64,000 nt of DNA from Microlunatus speluncae (GTDB lineage: Bacteria; Actinomycetota; Actinomycetes; Propionibacteriales; Propionibacteriaceae), in contig NZ_VKCZ01000021.1 in the NCBI RefSeq assembly GCF_009299835.1, positions 248,001-312,000 on the forward strand, written 5' to 3'. Below the pieces are notes generated by a model. It was not told the origin of the DNA, ran no database searches, and saw only the letters and a list, made by a program, of their open reading frames with translations. This document shows, piece by piece, positions 57,471 to 64,000 of this stretch (positions are counted from its first letter, which is position 1; every line of letters starts with the position of its first letter). The position numbers were made by a program, and so were the translations under genes.

Positions 57471-57677
57471 TCATTTCCCGTCGTTCGTTCGAGGTCGCCG
57501 GACGATCTTCACCGTCGGGGATTCGATGAACTCGGTGTCCATCACGTCCTGATCTGGTTCGGTGCGTGGTGTTCGCGCACTGTTGATCACCAACATCGCC
57601 AGATAGGCCAGCGCCGCGAGGCCGAAGGCCGCGAATCCCCCGATCAACAGCGTCACAAAGACGGAGGTGATCGTCAT
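57471..57677 (-). CDS. Small single-helix membrane protein
   Basis: Unrecognised, 68 residues. One strong transmembrane helix (VFVTLLIGGFAAFGLAALAYLAMLV) is followed by an acidic/basic tail ending KIVRRPRTNDGK. It precedes the nitrobindin gene by 3 bases, so the two are co-transcribed and perhaps related functionally. An upstream ATG in the same frame (57752) overlaps the divergent ketopantoate reductase promoter, so ATG 57677 is preferred. Confidence 0.6.
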   Translation of the reverse strand: MTITSVFVTLLIGGFAAFGLAALAYLAMLVINSARTPRTEPDQDVMDTEFIESPTVKIVRRPRTNDGK

Positions 57678-57750
57678 GGCGGTCAGTCTAGTGTCCCGAC
57701 CTCCGGCATTGCGGGACCCTCGAATCGGCTGGTGGAATAGTATTTCCGCC

Positions 57751-58782
57751 ATGAGGCGCTACATCATCATCGGGGCCGGAGCGATCGGCGGCGCGGTCGG
57801 CGGCCGGCTGGCGCAGGCCGGGTTTGCCACGGTCCTGGTCGCTCGCGGCGATCATCTTGCCGCACTCCGCGCGACCGGCCTCCGGATGCGTACGCCGGAG
57901 GAGGCCGTCACCTTGCCGGTGACGGCGATCGGCTCCGCTGCGGAGCTCGAGCTGACCCCGGACGACGTGCTGGTGCTGACGACCAAGACGCACCAGGCCC
58001 AGGCGGCACTCGTCGACTGGGTCGACCGTCCGGTGCTGTCCGACGGCAAGGAGCTCGGCACCGCCGGCGAGTTGCTGCCGATGCTGACCGCGTTGAACGG
58101 GGTGGCCAGCGAACGGATCGCGTTGCGCTACTTCCGTCGGGTGTACGGGGTGTGCGTCTGGCTGCCGGCCGTCCATCTGGTCCCGGGTGAGGTGATCGCG
58201 CGCGCGGTCCCGTACACCGGACTGTTGCATCTGAGCCGGGTCCCGGCCACCAGCGCCGGGCCGGATGATCATGAACTGCTGGCGTCGATCAAGGCCGACT
58301 GGGAGCAGGCACACCTGAAGGTGCCGCTGCCGGAGGACGTGATGCCGTGGAAGTATCGCAAGCTGATCGGCAACCTAGGCAACATCTTCCAGGCCTTGGT
58401 CGCCGGCAACGGTGATCATCGCCGGCTGGTCGCGGCCGCCGGCGCCGAGGCGCGGTCCGTGCTCGCGGCGGCCAAGATCACCGTCACCTCCGACGAGGAC
58501 GAGGCCGCCACCCGGGCCGATGGATTCACCGTCCGCCCGGTGCCCGGTGAGCCGGAACAACTGGGCGGTTCGACCTGGCAGTCGCTGGCCCGGGCCACCG
58601 GCTCGATCGAGACGGACTACCTGAACGGCGAGATCGCCCGGATCGCCCATGGGCACGGGCTGACCGCCCCGATCAACGCCAAGATGGCCACCCTGGCTCG
58701 CGCGGCCGCCCGTTCGGGCCAGCGGCCCGGCGCGATCAGCGCCGACGAATTGGCCCGTGACCTGGGGATCGAGGCTCAGTAG
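57751..58782 (+). CDS. Ketopantoate reductase family protein (ApbA/PanE)
   Basis: The 343-residue protein has the NADP motif YIIIGAGAIGGAVGGRLAQAGFATVLVARG, VLVLTTKTHQ, TALNGVASE and a C-terminal catalytic domain with KYRKLIGNLGNI (Lys-x4-Asn). It reduces 2-dehydropantoate or a related 2-oxoacid; PanBC are not nearby. TAGTAT lies 7 bases before ATG 57751 (leaderless). Its stop overlaps the convergent DsrE gene by 7 bases. Confidence 0.9.
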   Translation: MRRYIIIGAGAIGGAVGGRLAQAGFATVLVARGDHLAALRATGLRMRTPEEAVTLPVTAIGSAAELELTPDDVLVLTTKTHQAQAALVDWVDRPVLSDGKELGTAGELLPMLTALNGVASERIALRYFRRVYGVCVWLPAVHLVPGEVIARAVPYTGLLHLSRVPATSAGPDDHELLASIKADWEQAHLKVPLPEDVMPWKYRKLIGNLGNIFQALVAGNGDHRRLVAAAGAEARSVLAAAKITVTSDEDEAATRADGFTVRPVPGEPEQLGGSTWQSLARATGSIETDYLNGEIARIAHGHGLTAPINAKMATLARAAARSGQRPGAISADELARDLGIEAQ

Positions 58783-59138
58783 ACCAGCGCCTGCACGCCG
58801 TCGGCGAGCACGGATTCGACGAACACGGCGGCGCCGGCGATCTTGATCCCGGCCAGAAGTTGATCTTGGGTCAGCTCACGCCGGGCGGCGCACTGACTGC
58901 AGACCACGATGCTGCCACCGGTGCGTACGGTCTCAACCAGGTCGGCCACCGCGGTCGCGTGCGGCAGTTCGAGGTCGGGCTGCCTCCCCGCCGCAGCGAA
59001 CCAGGCCGCCTCGCCGGTCAGCCAGACCGTGACCTCGGCACCGGCGGCGAGGCCCATCGCGGCCACCGTCCAGCCCTGATTGGCACGCTCGGCAGCCTCG
59101 GCACCGCAGGTGATCTTGACGACCAGTGATCGGGACAT
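58776..59138 (-). CDS. DsrE/DsrF-like family protein
   Basis: Small 120-residue Rossmann-like protein: LVVKITCGAEAAERANQGWTVAAMGLAAGAEVTVWLTGEAAWF, with two Cys in VVCSQCAARRELT, where DsrE/TusD-type proteins bear the persulfide Cys. Role in sulfur relay or peroxiredoxin-like function is inferred from the family. GGAG precedes the ATG. Confidence 0.82.
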   Translation of the reverse strand: MSRSLVVKITCGAEAAERANQGWTVAAMGLAAGAEVTVWLTGEAAWFAAAGRQPDLELPHATAVADLVETVRTGGSIVVCSQCAARRELTQDQLLAGIKIAGAAVFVESVLADGVQALVY

Positions 59139-59205
59139 GGTGACTCCTCACTCAGGAAACCTGACCTTAGTCTCTCCGGAACTACCCGAGCACTAGGCTG
59201 CGCTG

Positions 59206-59637
59206 ATGCGCGCGGTGGTCCAACGAGTGATGTCGGCTCGGGTCGAGGTCGACGGAGAGGTGGTCGGGGCGATCGACCGGCCCGGGTTGTTGATCTTGGT
59301 CGGCGCCACCCATGAGGACACGGCGACGATCGGCGCCGGGCTGGCCGACAAGATCTGGAACCTGCGCATCCTGGCGGACGAACGATCGGCGGCCCAGGAG
59401 GGTGCGCCGTTGCTGGTGGTCAGTCAGTTCACCCTGTACGCCGACGTACGCAAGGGTCGGCGACCGTCCTGGAGCGCCGCCGCTCCCCGCGAGGTGAGCG
59501 AGCCGCTGGTCGACGCCTTCGTCGAATCCCTGCGCACGCTCGGCGCCGAGGTGGCGACCGGTCGCTTCGGCGCGACGATGGCCGTCTCGTCGATCAACGA
59601 CGGACCGATGACGATCATCGTCGACACCGCCGGCTGA
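59206..59637 (+). CDS. dtd: D-aminoacyl-tRNA deacylase
   Basis: Dtd removes D-amino acids from tRNA. The 143-residue protein has MRAVVQRVMSARVEVDG, LLVVSQFTLYADVRKGRRPSW (active-site SQFTLY) and the cross-subunit Gly-cis-Pro in NDGPMTI. It is full-length. TAGGCT lies 6 bases before the ATG (leaderless). Confidence 0.95.
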   Translation: MRAVVQRVMSARVEVDGEVVGAIDRPGLLILVGATHEDTATIGAGLADKIWNLRILADERSAAQEGAPLLVVSQFTLYADVRKGRRPSWSAAAPREVSEPLVDAFVESLRTLGAEVATGRFGATMAVSSINDGPMTIIVDTAG

Positions 59638-59757
59638 TCCCGGATCCACCAGTCCCGAAGCCTCTGTCTGGTTGGTCACATCGGGTGCCCGGCAGCCGGA
59701 CGCCGGGCGGTGCCGGCAGATCCCTGTGCCACACTGGATGACGACAAGCAAGGCACG

Positions 59758-59887
59758 ACGTGCTCCGGGGTCGGTGAAATTCCGAGCCGGCGGTGACAGT
59801 CCGCGACCCGCTCCAGTTCGCTGGAACGGTTGATCTGGTGAAACTCCAGAACCGACGGTTAAAGTCCGGATGGGAGGCAGCACGCGG
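59758..59887 (+). ncRNA. FMN riboswitch (RFN element)
   Basis: The conserved RFN blocks are present in order: CCGGGGTCGGTGAAATTCCG, AGCCGGCGGTGACAGTCCGC, the variable P3-P4 region, CTGGTGAAACTCCAGAACCG, ACGGTTAAAGTCCGGATGGG and AGGCAGCACGC closing helix P1 with GACGTGCT. It binds FMN and reduces expression of the downstream ribE-ribBA-ribH operon. A CACACT -10-like sequence precedes it. The 143 bases after it hold the expression platform, with no gene. Confidence 0.96.
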
Positions 59888-60030
59888 GCCGCGGCATTGG
59901 TGTCGGCGTTGCCACGCGCAGCGTCGGCCCCGGTTGCGCGGTCCTGTCCTGCGTCGGCGTGATCATGGTCGCGCCGGCGTTCAGCCATCCCCCGGATCCC
60001 GCCCTGCCGCGGAAGCACCGGAGGGGATGG

Positions 60031-60648
60031 ATGTTCACCGGAATCATCGAGGAGCACGGCGCGGCCGTGCGGCTGATCGAGCTGGACGGCGCGGCCCAGC
60101 TGAGGATTCGTGCGACCAGGGTCCTCGGCGACCTGAAGCCGGGCGACTCGGTCGCCGTCAACGGCGTCTGCCTGACCGTGATCGAACTGCACTCCGACGG
60201 GTTCACCGTCGACGTGATGCCGGAGACGTTGCGCCGGACCACGCTCGGCGCGGTGCGGCCGGAGCAGGGACTGAACCTGGAGCGGGCGGTCGTCGCCGGC
60301 GGCCGACTGGACGGCCACATCGTCCAGGGCCACGTCGATGGGGTCGGTGTGATCGAGTCGCGTACGCCCGGCTCCCGCTGGGACGACATCGTGATCACGC
60401 TGCCGCCGGAGCTCGCCCGCTACGTGGCCGAGAAGGGCTCGATCGCGGTGGACGGAGTGTCGCTGACCGTGACCGAGGTCGGTGATGATCGATTCGGCGT
60501 GTCGCTGATCCCGATGACCTTGGACGTGACCACCCTGGGCAAGCTCGAGCCCGCGGTGCAGGTCAATCTCGAGGTGGATGTGATCGCCAAGTACGTCGAG
60601 CGACTGCTGGCCACGTCCGGCAGCGAACGGGAGCGGGTCGGATCATGA
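60031..60648 (+). CDS. ribE: Riboflavin synthase alpha subunit
   Basis: The enzyme dismutates 6,7-dimethyl-8-ribityllumazine to riboflavin. The 205-residue protein has two lumazine-binding repeats, each with MFTGIIEE-type and SVAVNGVCLTV / SIAVDGVSLTV, and HIVQGHVDGVG. The ATG at 60031 follows GGAGGGG 4-7 bases upstream. Its stop overlaps the ribBA start (ATGA). Confidence 0.96.
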   Translation: MFTGIIEEHGAAVRLIELDGAAQLRIRATRVLGDLKPGDSVAVNGVCLTVIELHSDGFTVDVMPETLRRTTLGAVRPEQGLNLERAVVAGGRLDGHIVQGHVDGVGVIESRTPGSRWDDIVITLPPELARYVAEKGSIAVDGVSLTVTEVGDDRFGVSLIPMTLDVTTLGKLEPAVQVNLEVDVIAKYVERLLATSGSERERVGS

Positions 60649-61907
60649 TCAACTCCATCGAGGAAGCCCTGCAGGCATTGCGGGACGGCCGGCCCGTGCT
60701 GGCCGCCGACTCTCCCGACCGGGAGAACGAGGTTGACGTGATCTTGGCCGCCGACCGGGCCACCCCGGCCTGGCTGGCCTGGACGATCCGGCACTCCTCC
60801 GGTTTCGTCTGCGCTCCGATGCCGGCCGTCCGGGCCGACGCCCTGCGATTGCCGCTGATGGTGCCGCGATCGGAGGATCCGCGCCGGACCGCGTACACGA
60901 TCACCGTCGACGCTGCCACGGGCATCACCACCGGCATCTCGGCGGCGGACCGGGCCCGGACCCTCCGGGTGCTGGCCGACCCGACCGCCGGGGCGACCGA
61001 CCTGATCCGGCCCGGACACGTGCTGCCGTTGCGTTCCGTGCCCGGCGGCGTCCTGGCCCGCGCCGGTCACACCGAGGCCGCGACCGACCTGGTCCGGCTC
61101 GCCGGCACCGGTGAGGTCGCCGGCATCGCCGAAATGGCCGGGGACGACGGCGAGATGATGCGGCTGGCCGATGCCGAGGAGATCGCCGCGCGCTACGACG
61201 TGCCGGTGATCACGATCACCGATCTGATCGACTGGCGCCGACGGCACGATCCCGATCATCAGGATTCCCAGTCGCTGTTGGTCTCCAGCGAGGAGTCGGT
61301 GCTGCCGACCGAGTTCGGCGAGTTCGCCGTCCGGGCCTTCCGCGATCCAGCGACCGGGGCCGATCATCTGGCCCTGATCTCGGCCACCCCGCCCACCGGG
61401 ACCCCGCTGGTCCGGGTCCACTCCGAATGCCTGACCGGTGACGGCTTCGGCTCGCTGCGTTGCGACTGCGGCCCGCAGCTCCGGGCCGCGCTCCGGGCCG
61501 TCGCGGCAGAGGGCGGCATGATCATCTATCTCCGCGGCCATGAGGGACGCGGGATCGGGTTGCTGGACAAGATCAACGCCTACCGGCTGCAGGACGGCGG
61601 CCGGGACACCGTCGACGCCAACCTTGATCTCGGCCTCCCCGCGGATGCCCGCGATTTTCGTGCCGGGGCAAGGATCCTGGGCCTGCTCGGCGTCTCCGCA
61701 GTACGACTGCTGACCAACAACCCGGACAAGATCACCGCGCTGACCGAGGCCGGCATCGCCGTGACCGAGGCGGTGCCGCTGCACGCCGGCGAAGGCCGGC
61801 ACAACGTCCGCTATCTGACCACCAAGCGGGACCGGCTCGGCCACCGCTTCGACACCCTCGCGGACACCCCGTTCGCAGACGACCGACCGACGGGAACGAC
61901 CACATGA
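60645..61907 (+). CDS. ribBA: Bifunctional DHBP synthase / GTP cyclohydrolase II
   Basis: The 420-residue fusion opens with DHBP synthase (DSPDRENEVDVILAADRATP, RHSSGFVC, TGISAADRARTL, AGHTEAATDLVRLAG) and closes with GTP cyclohydrolase II (VRVHSECLTGDGFGSLRCDCGPQL zinc Cys cluster, YLRGHEGRGIGLLDKINAYRLQD, TNNPDKITAL). In the acidic loop Gly after ENE is Val; the Arg, two Glu and Asp that bind metal remain. It overlaps ribE and ribH by four bases each. Confidence 0.95.
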   Translation: MINSIEEALQALRDGRPVLAADSPDRENEVDVILAADRATPAWLAWTIRHSSGFVCAPMPAVRADALRLPLMVPRSEDPRRTAYTITVDAATGITTGISAADRARTLRVLADPTAGATDLIRPGHVLPLRSVPGGVLARAGHTEAATDLVRLAGTGEVAGIAEMAGDDGEMMRLADAEEIAARYDVPVITITDLIDWRRRHDPDHQDSQSLLVSSEESVLPTEFGEFAVRAFRDPATGADHLALISATPPTGTPLVRVHSECLTGDGFGSLRCDCGPQLRAALRAVAAEGGMIIYLRGHEGRGIGLLDKINAYRLQDGGRDTVDANLDLGLPADARDFRAGARILGLLGVSAVRLLTNNPDKITALTEAGIAVTEAVPLHAGEGRHNVRYLTTKRDRLGHRFDTLADTPFADDRPTGTTT

Positions 61908-62368
61908 GCGGCGAAGGCGCACCACGACTGGAGATCGACGGCAGCGGGCTGCGGATCGTGGTGATCGCGGCGAGCTGGCACCAGCAGGTGATGGACGGCC
62001 TCCTCGCCGGCGCCAAGGCCGCCCTGGAGCGATCCGGCGCGACCATCGAGGTGATCCGCGTCCCCGGCTCCTTCGAGCTACCGGTCGCCGCCACCCGCGC
62101 TGCCGCCGCCGGCGCCGACGCGGTGGTCGCCCTCGGTGTGGTGATCCGCGGCGGAACCCCGCACTTCGACTACGTCTGCCAGGCCGCGACCACCGGCCTG
62201 ACCGAGGTCAGTGTCCGTACCGGCATCCCGGTCGGCTTCGGCGTCCTCACCTGCGACAACGAGCAACAGGCCCTGGACCGAGCCGGCCTACCCGGCTCGA
62301 TCGAGGACAAGGGCCGCGAAGCCGCCGAAGCCGCCCTTGCCACCGTCCGCGCCCTCGCCGCCCTCTAG
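61904..62368 (+). CDS. ribH: 6,7-dimethyl-8-ribityllumazine synthase
   Basis: RibH (lumazine synthase) condenses the DHBP and pyrimidine intermediates. The 154-residue protein has VVIAASWHQQVMDGLLAGAKAAL, VIRVPGSFELPVAATRAA, VVALGVVIRGGTPHFDYVCQ (catalytic His) and GVLTCDNEQQALDRAG. It is the last gene of the FMN-controlled operon; ribD is absent and must be elsewhere. A 26-bp perfect hairpin follows the stop by 9 bases. Confidence 0.96.
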   Translation: MSGEGAPRLEIDGSGLRIVVIAASWHQQVMDGLLAGAKAALERSGATIEVIRVPGSFELPVAATRAAAAGADAVVALGVVIRGGTPHFDYVCQAATTGLTEVSVRTGIPVGFGVLTCDNEQQALDRAGLPGSIEDKGREAAEAALATVRALAAL

Positions 62369-62377
62369 CCGACCCGC

Positions 62378-62435
62378 CGCCGAGTTGTCAGAACTGAGTT
62401 GTGTCCTGGCACAACTCAGTTCTGACAACTCGGCG
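62378..62435 (+). terminator. 26-bp perfect hairpin, GAGTTGTCAGA family, after ribH
   Basis: CGCCGAGTTGTCAGAACTGA... (62378-62403) and its exact complement (62410-62435) enclose a 6-base TCCTGG loop. Position nine bases after ribH suggests termination of the rib operon, though no T-tract follows. It is the most perfect member of the repeat family. Confidence 0.8.
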
Positions 62436-62467
62436 TGGTGGGGCGGTGACGGTGGCACGCTGACGAA

Positions 62468-63004
62468 ATGAAGGACATCGAACTGGTACGCCTCGCAGAG
62501 TTGCTGGGAATGCGCAATCTGATTGACGAGCGGATCGGCCGATTGATCGACCGGCCGATGACCTCCGGTCATGCCGGGGAGTGGATCGCGGCCCGCATCT
62601 TCGACATAGATCTCAACGAGAACGCCGCCGCCAAGGCCATCGATGGCCAGTTCCGTTCGGAAGCGCTGGCGAACAAGAGTGTCAACATCAAGTGGTACCT
62701 CAAGCGTGACGGCATCCTCGACCTGAGCGAGCCGGCGACGCCCGACTACTACCTCGTCCTGACCGGGCCGAAGATGACTGCCCGTGACGAGCGGACCGTG
62801 AGGCCTTGGCGCATCGATTCGGTCTATCTGTTCGAGTCGCAGCAACTCCTCAGCGAGCTACGCGCCCGAGGCGCAAAGATCGGAGTGGCCTCCGGCGTTC
62901 GTGAGGCACAGTGGCACCAGGCCGAGATCTATCCCACCGCCACGAACAGCACCTTGGTGGTGACCGGCGAGCAACGACGGCTGCTGACCCTGTTCGGCGG
63001 CTGA
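62468..63004 (+). CDS. Unrecognised protein, possible PD-(D/E)XK nuclease-fold (DUF6998-like)
   Basis: This 178-residue product cannot be assigned with confidence. Motifs: GHAGEWIAARIFDIDLNENAAAKAIDGQFR (Glu then Asp-Gly) followed by SVNIKWYLKRDG, the spacing of a nuclease-like E...D-G...x-I-K core. Then PDYYLVLTG, WRIDSVYLFESQQLL and the C-terminal EAQWHQAEIYP. The codon mix is less GC-biased at third positions than in the neighbours. It sits alone between two long hairpins and has no partner gene. Transfer, or a defence or repair role, is a guess. Confidence 0.5.
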   Translation: MKDIELVRLAELLGMRNLIDERIGRLIDRPMTSGHAGEWIAARIFDIDLNENAAAKAIDGQFRSEALANKSVNIKWYLKRDGILDLSEPATPDYYLVLTGPKMTARDERTVRPWRIDSVYLFESQQLLSELRARGAKIGVASGVREAQWHQAEIYPTATNSTLVVTGEQRRLLTLFGG

Positions 63005-63056
63005 CACCGACCTAGGGCCGGCAGGCTCGCTGCCGGTGCAACCGCCTCAGAAACGA

Positions 63057-63119
63057 CGCCGAGACGTCACTTATGCTCCGACACGCCGAAAAAGTGCGTG
63101 CATAAGTGACGTCTCGGCG
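63057..63119. repeat. Long hairpin (20-bp perfect arms)
   Basis: CGCCGAGACGTCACTTATGC (63057-63076) is exactly complementary to 63100-63119, with a 23-base loop. It occupies the gap between the convergent 62468 gene and the DUF1416 gene. Its arm sequence differs from the GAGTTGTCAGA family but the design is alike. Confidence 0.9.
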
Positions 63120-63122
63120 GTT

Positions 63123-63425
63123 TTAGGCGGCTTCCAGGTCTACGTCGATTTCGGCTACGGTGCCGCGGGCGGCGACGACCGGGCGGTCGGCCTTGGCACC
63201 GGGGGCCAGGGTGCGTAGGGTCCAGTTGCCGTCGCCGGCGAAGAACCGGAAGTGGCCGGTTGCCGAGGTGGGAACCTCAGCGGTGAACTCGCCGCCCGAG
63301 TCGAGCAGGCGCACGTACGCACCCGGCACCGGGGTGCCGCCGCGCAGCACCCGGCCCTGGATCACGGCCTCCTTGGTCACGTCGACACCGGCCAGCTCGA
63401 GCCCGCCCTTGGTCGCACCGCACAT
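63123..63425 (-). CDS. DUF1416 family protein (SseC-like)
   Basis: A small 100-residue beta-sandwich: MCGATKGGLELAGVDVTKEAVIQGRVLRGGTPVPGAYVRLLDSGGEFTAEVPTSATGHFRFF, then an acidic end. It is the actinobacterial DUF1416 family (SseC in M. tuberculosis), regularly next to the CysA2/SseA sulfurtransferase, as here. ATG 63425 has AAGGAG 7 bases upstream. Confidence 0.92.
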   Translation of the reverse strand: MCGATKGGLELAGVDVTKEAVIQGRVLRGGTPVPGAYVRLLDSGGEFTAEVPTSATGHFRFFAGDGNWTLRTLAPGAKADRPVVAARGTVAEIDVDLEAA

Positions 63426-63450
63426 GATCAAACTCCTTTTCGTCGACTGT

Positions 63451-64000
63451 TCAGGCCTGGCCGGGCTCGTCGCCCACGGCCACCGGTACGCCGACGAGCG
63501 AACCGTACTCGGTCCACGAGCCGTCGTAGTTCTTCACGTTCTGCTGCCCCAGCAGCTCGTGCAGCACGAACCAGGTGTGCGCGCTGCGCTCGCCGATCCG
63601 GCAGTAGGCGATGATGTCCTTGTCCAGATCGAGGCCGGCCTCGGTGTAGATCTCGGTCAGCTCTTCCGGCTTCTTGAAGGTGCCGTCGTCGTTCGCCGCC
63701 TTGCTCCACGGCACGTTGGCCGCGGTCGGGATGTGACCGCCGCGCTGCGACTGCTCCTGCGGCAGGTGCGCCGGGGCCAGCAGCCGGCCGGCGTACTCGT
63801 CGGGGCTGCGGACGTCGATCAGGCCCTTCACGCCGATGGCGGAGACGACCTCGTCCCGGAACGCCCGGATCTCGAGGTTCGGCTCCTGCGCGGTGTAGCT
63901 GGTGGCCTCGCGGGCCGGCACCTCGGCCGTCAGCTCCCGCGCATCCAGCTCCCACTTCTTGCGGCCGCCGTCGAGCAGCTTCACGTCGGTGTGGCCGTAC
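63451..64000 (-). CDS. Thiosulfate/3-mercaptopyruvate sulfurtransferase (start beyond window)
   Basis: The frame runs in from the right edge (YGHTDVKLLDGGRKKWELD), so the N-terminal part is missing. The C-terminal rhodanese domain shows VSAIGVKGLIDVRSPDEYAG and the catalytic Cys in IAYCRIGERSAHTWFVL, followed by NYDGSWTEYGSLVGVPV. It resembles actinobacterial CysA2/SseA enzymes that transfer sulfur from thiosulfate or mercaptopyruvate. It lies immediately upstream of the DUF1416 gene. Confidence 0.93.
   Translation of the reverse strand, partial: YGHTDVKLLDGGRKKWELDARELTAEVPAREATSYTAQEPNLEIRAFRDEVVSAIGVKGLIDVRSPDEYAGRLLAPAHLPQEQSQRGGHIPTAANVPWSKAANDDGTFKKPEELTEIYTEAGLDLDKDIIAYCRIGERSAHTWFVLHELLGQQNVKNYDGSWTEYGSLVGVPVAVGDEPGQA

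Overview
The window is GC-rich chromosomal DNA (well over two thirds G+C by eye) from an actinomycete. The gene content points to the Propionibacteriales (a Microlunatus-like propionibacterium is my best guess), but no rRNA or other marker fixes the taxon. Actinobacterial hallmarks are carD beside ispF, senX3-regX3 with divergent phoU, an XRE regulator directly upstream of an hbhA-like gene (as Rv0474-Rv0475), a cysA2/sseA-type sulfurtransferase beside the DUF1416 protein (as cysA2-sseC), F420-type oxidoreductases and many leaderless starts. Both edges cut genes. I see no tRNA, rRNA, CRISPR, prophage or insertion sequence.

Layout. 0-5 kb: DUF2207 membrane protein, neutral zinc metallopeptidase, ispF-carD, PCu(A)C-like lipoprotein. 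4.5-9.7 kb: methyltransferase, phosphotransferase, glycoside-hydrolase-like protein, beta-carbonic anhydrase with an apparent frameshift, divergent PRPP synthetase. 9.8-13.2 kb: translationally coupled operon of circularly permuted ATP-grasp, alpha-E and transglutaminase-like proteins (predicted peptide ligation/processing). 13.2-15.9 kb: two membrane proteins and an SMP-30 lactonase divergent from a FAH-superfamily dehydratase/hydrolase. 15.9-19.2 kb: MarR regulator divergent from cupin, BBE-type flavin oxidase and NmrA-like reductase, with two matching operators. 19.3-24.5 kb: DUF1206 protein, ThrE-like exporter, RegX3, SenX3, PhoU. 24.5-30 kb: three exported proteins (choice-of-anchor G, copper amine oxidase, GH76). 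30-42 kb: mostly single metabolic genes (P-loop/LLM fusion, gpmA, SDR, F420-type protein, NmrA-like protein, serine hydrolase, IRED-like reductase, DUF697 GTPase). 42-44.4 kb: an orphan sugar-binding lipoprotein, then about 840 bp of repeats. 44.4-51 kb: typA, L,D-transpeptidase, hbhA-like gene and its regulator, flavin monooxygenase, APC permease. 51.5-59.6 kb: GH65 phosphorylase with beta-phosphoglucomutase, asparaginase, YgfZ, nitrobindin, ketopantoate reductase, DsrE, Dtd. 59.7-62.4 kb: FMN riboswitch and ribE-ribBA-ribH. 62.4-64 kb: an unrecognised possible nuclease-fold gene between two hairpins, DUF1416 and the sulfurtransferase.

The unusual content is mostly between genes: a dispersed GTTCGTTCCCTGAGCCTGTC element, part of a composite module present three times at convergent gene junctions; a family of very long hairpins with a GAGTTGTCAGA arm; a 51-bp tandem array with an outlying copy 4.4 kb away; and a window-wide excess of TGATC/GATCA that appears to override codon bias. 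No single gene cluster stands out as a clearly new system. The repeat families, the TGATC bias and a few odd proteins (amine oxidase with an altered cofactor motif, P-loop/LLM fusion, hairpin-flanked gene at 62.5 kb) are the best leads. All domain calls come from reading motifs by eye; no searches were run.
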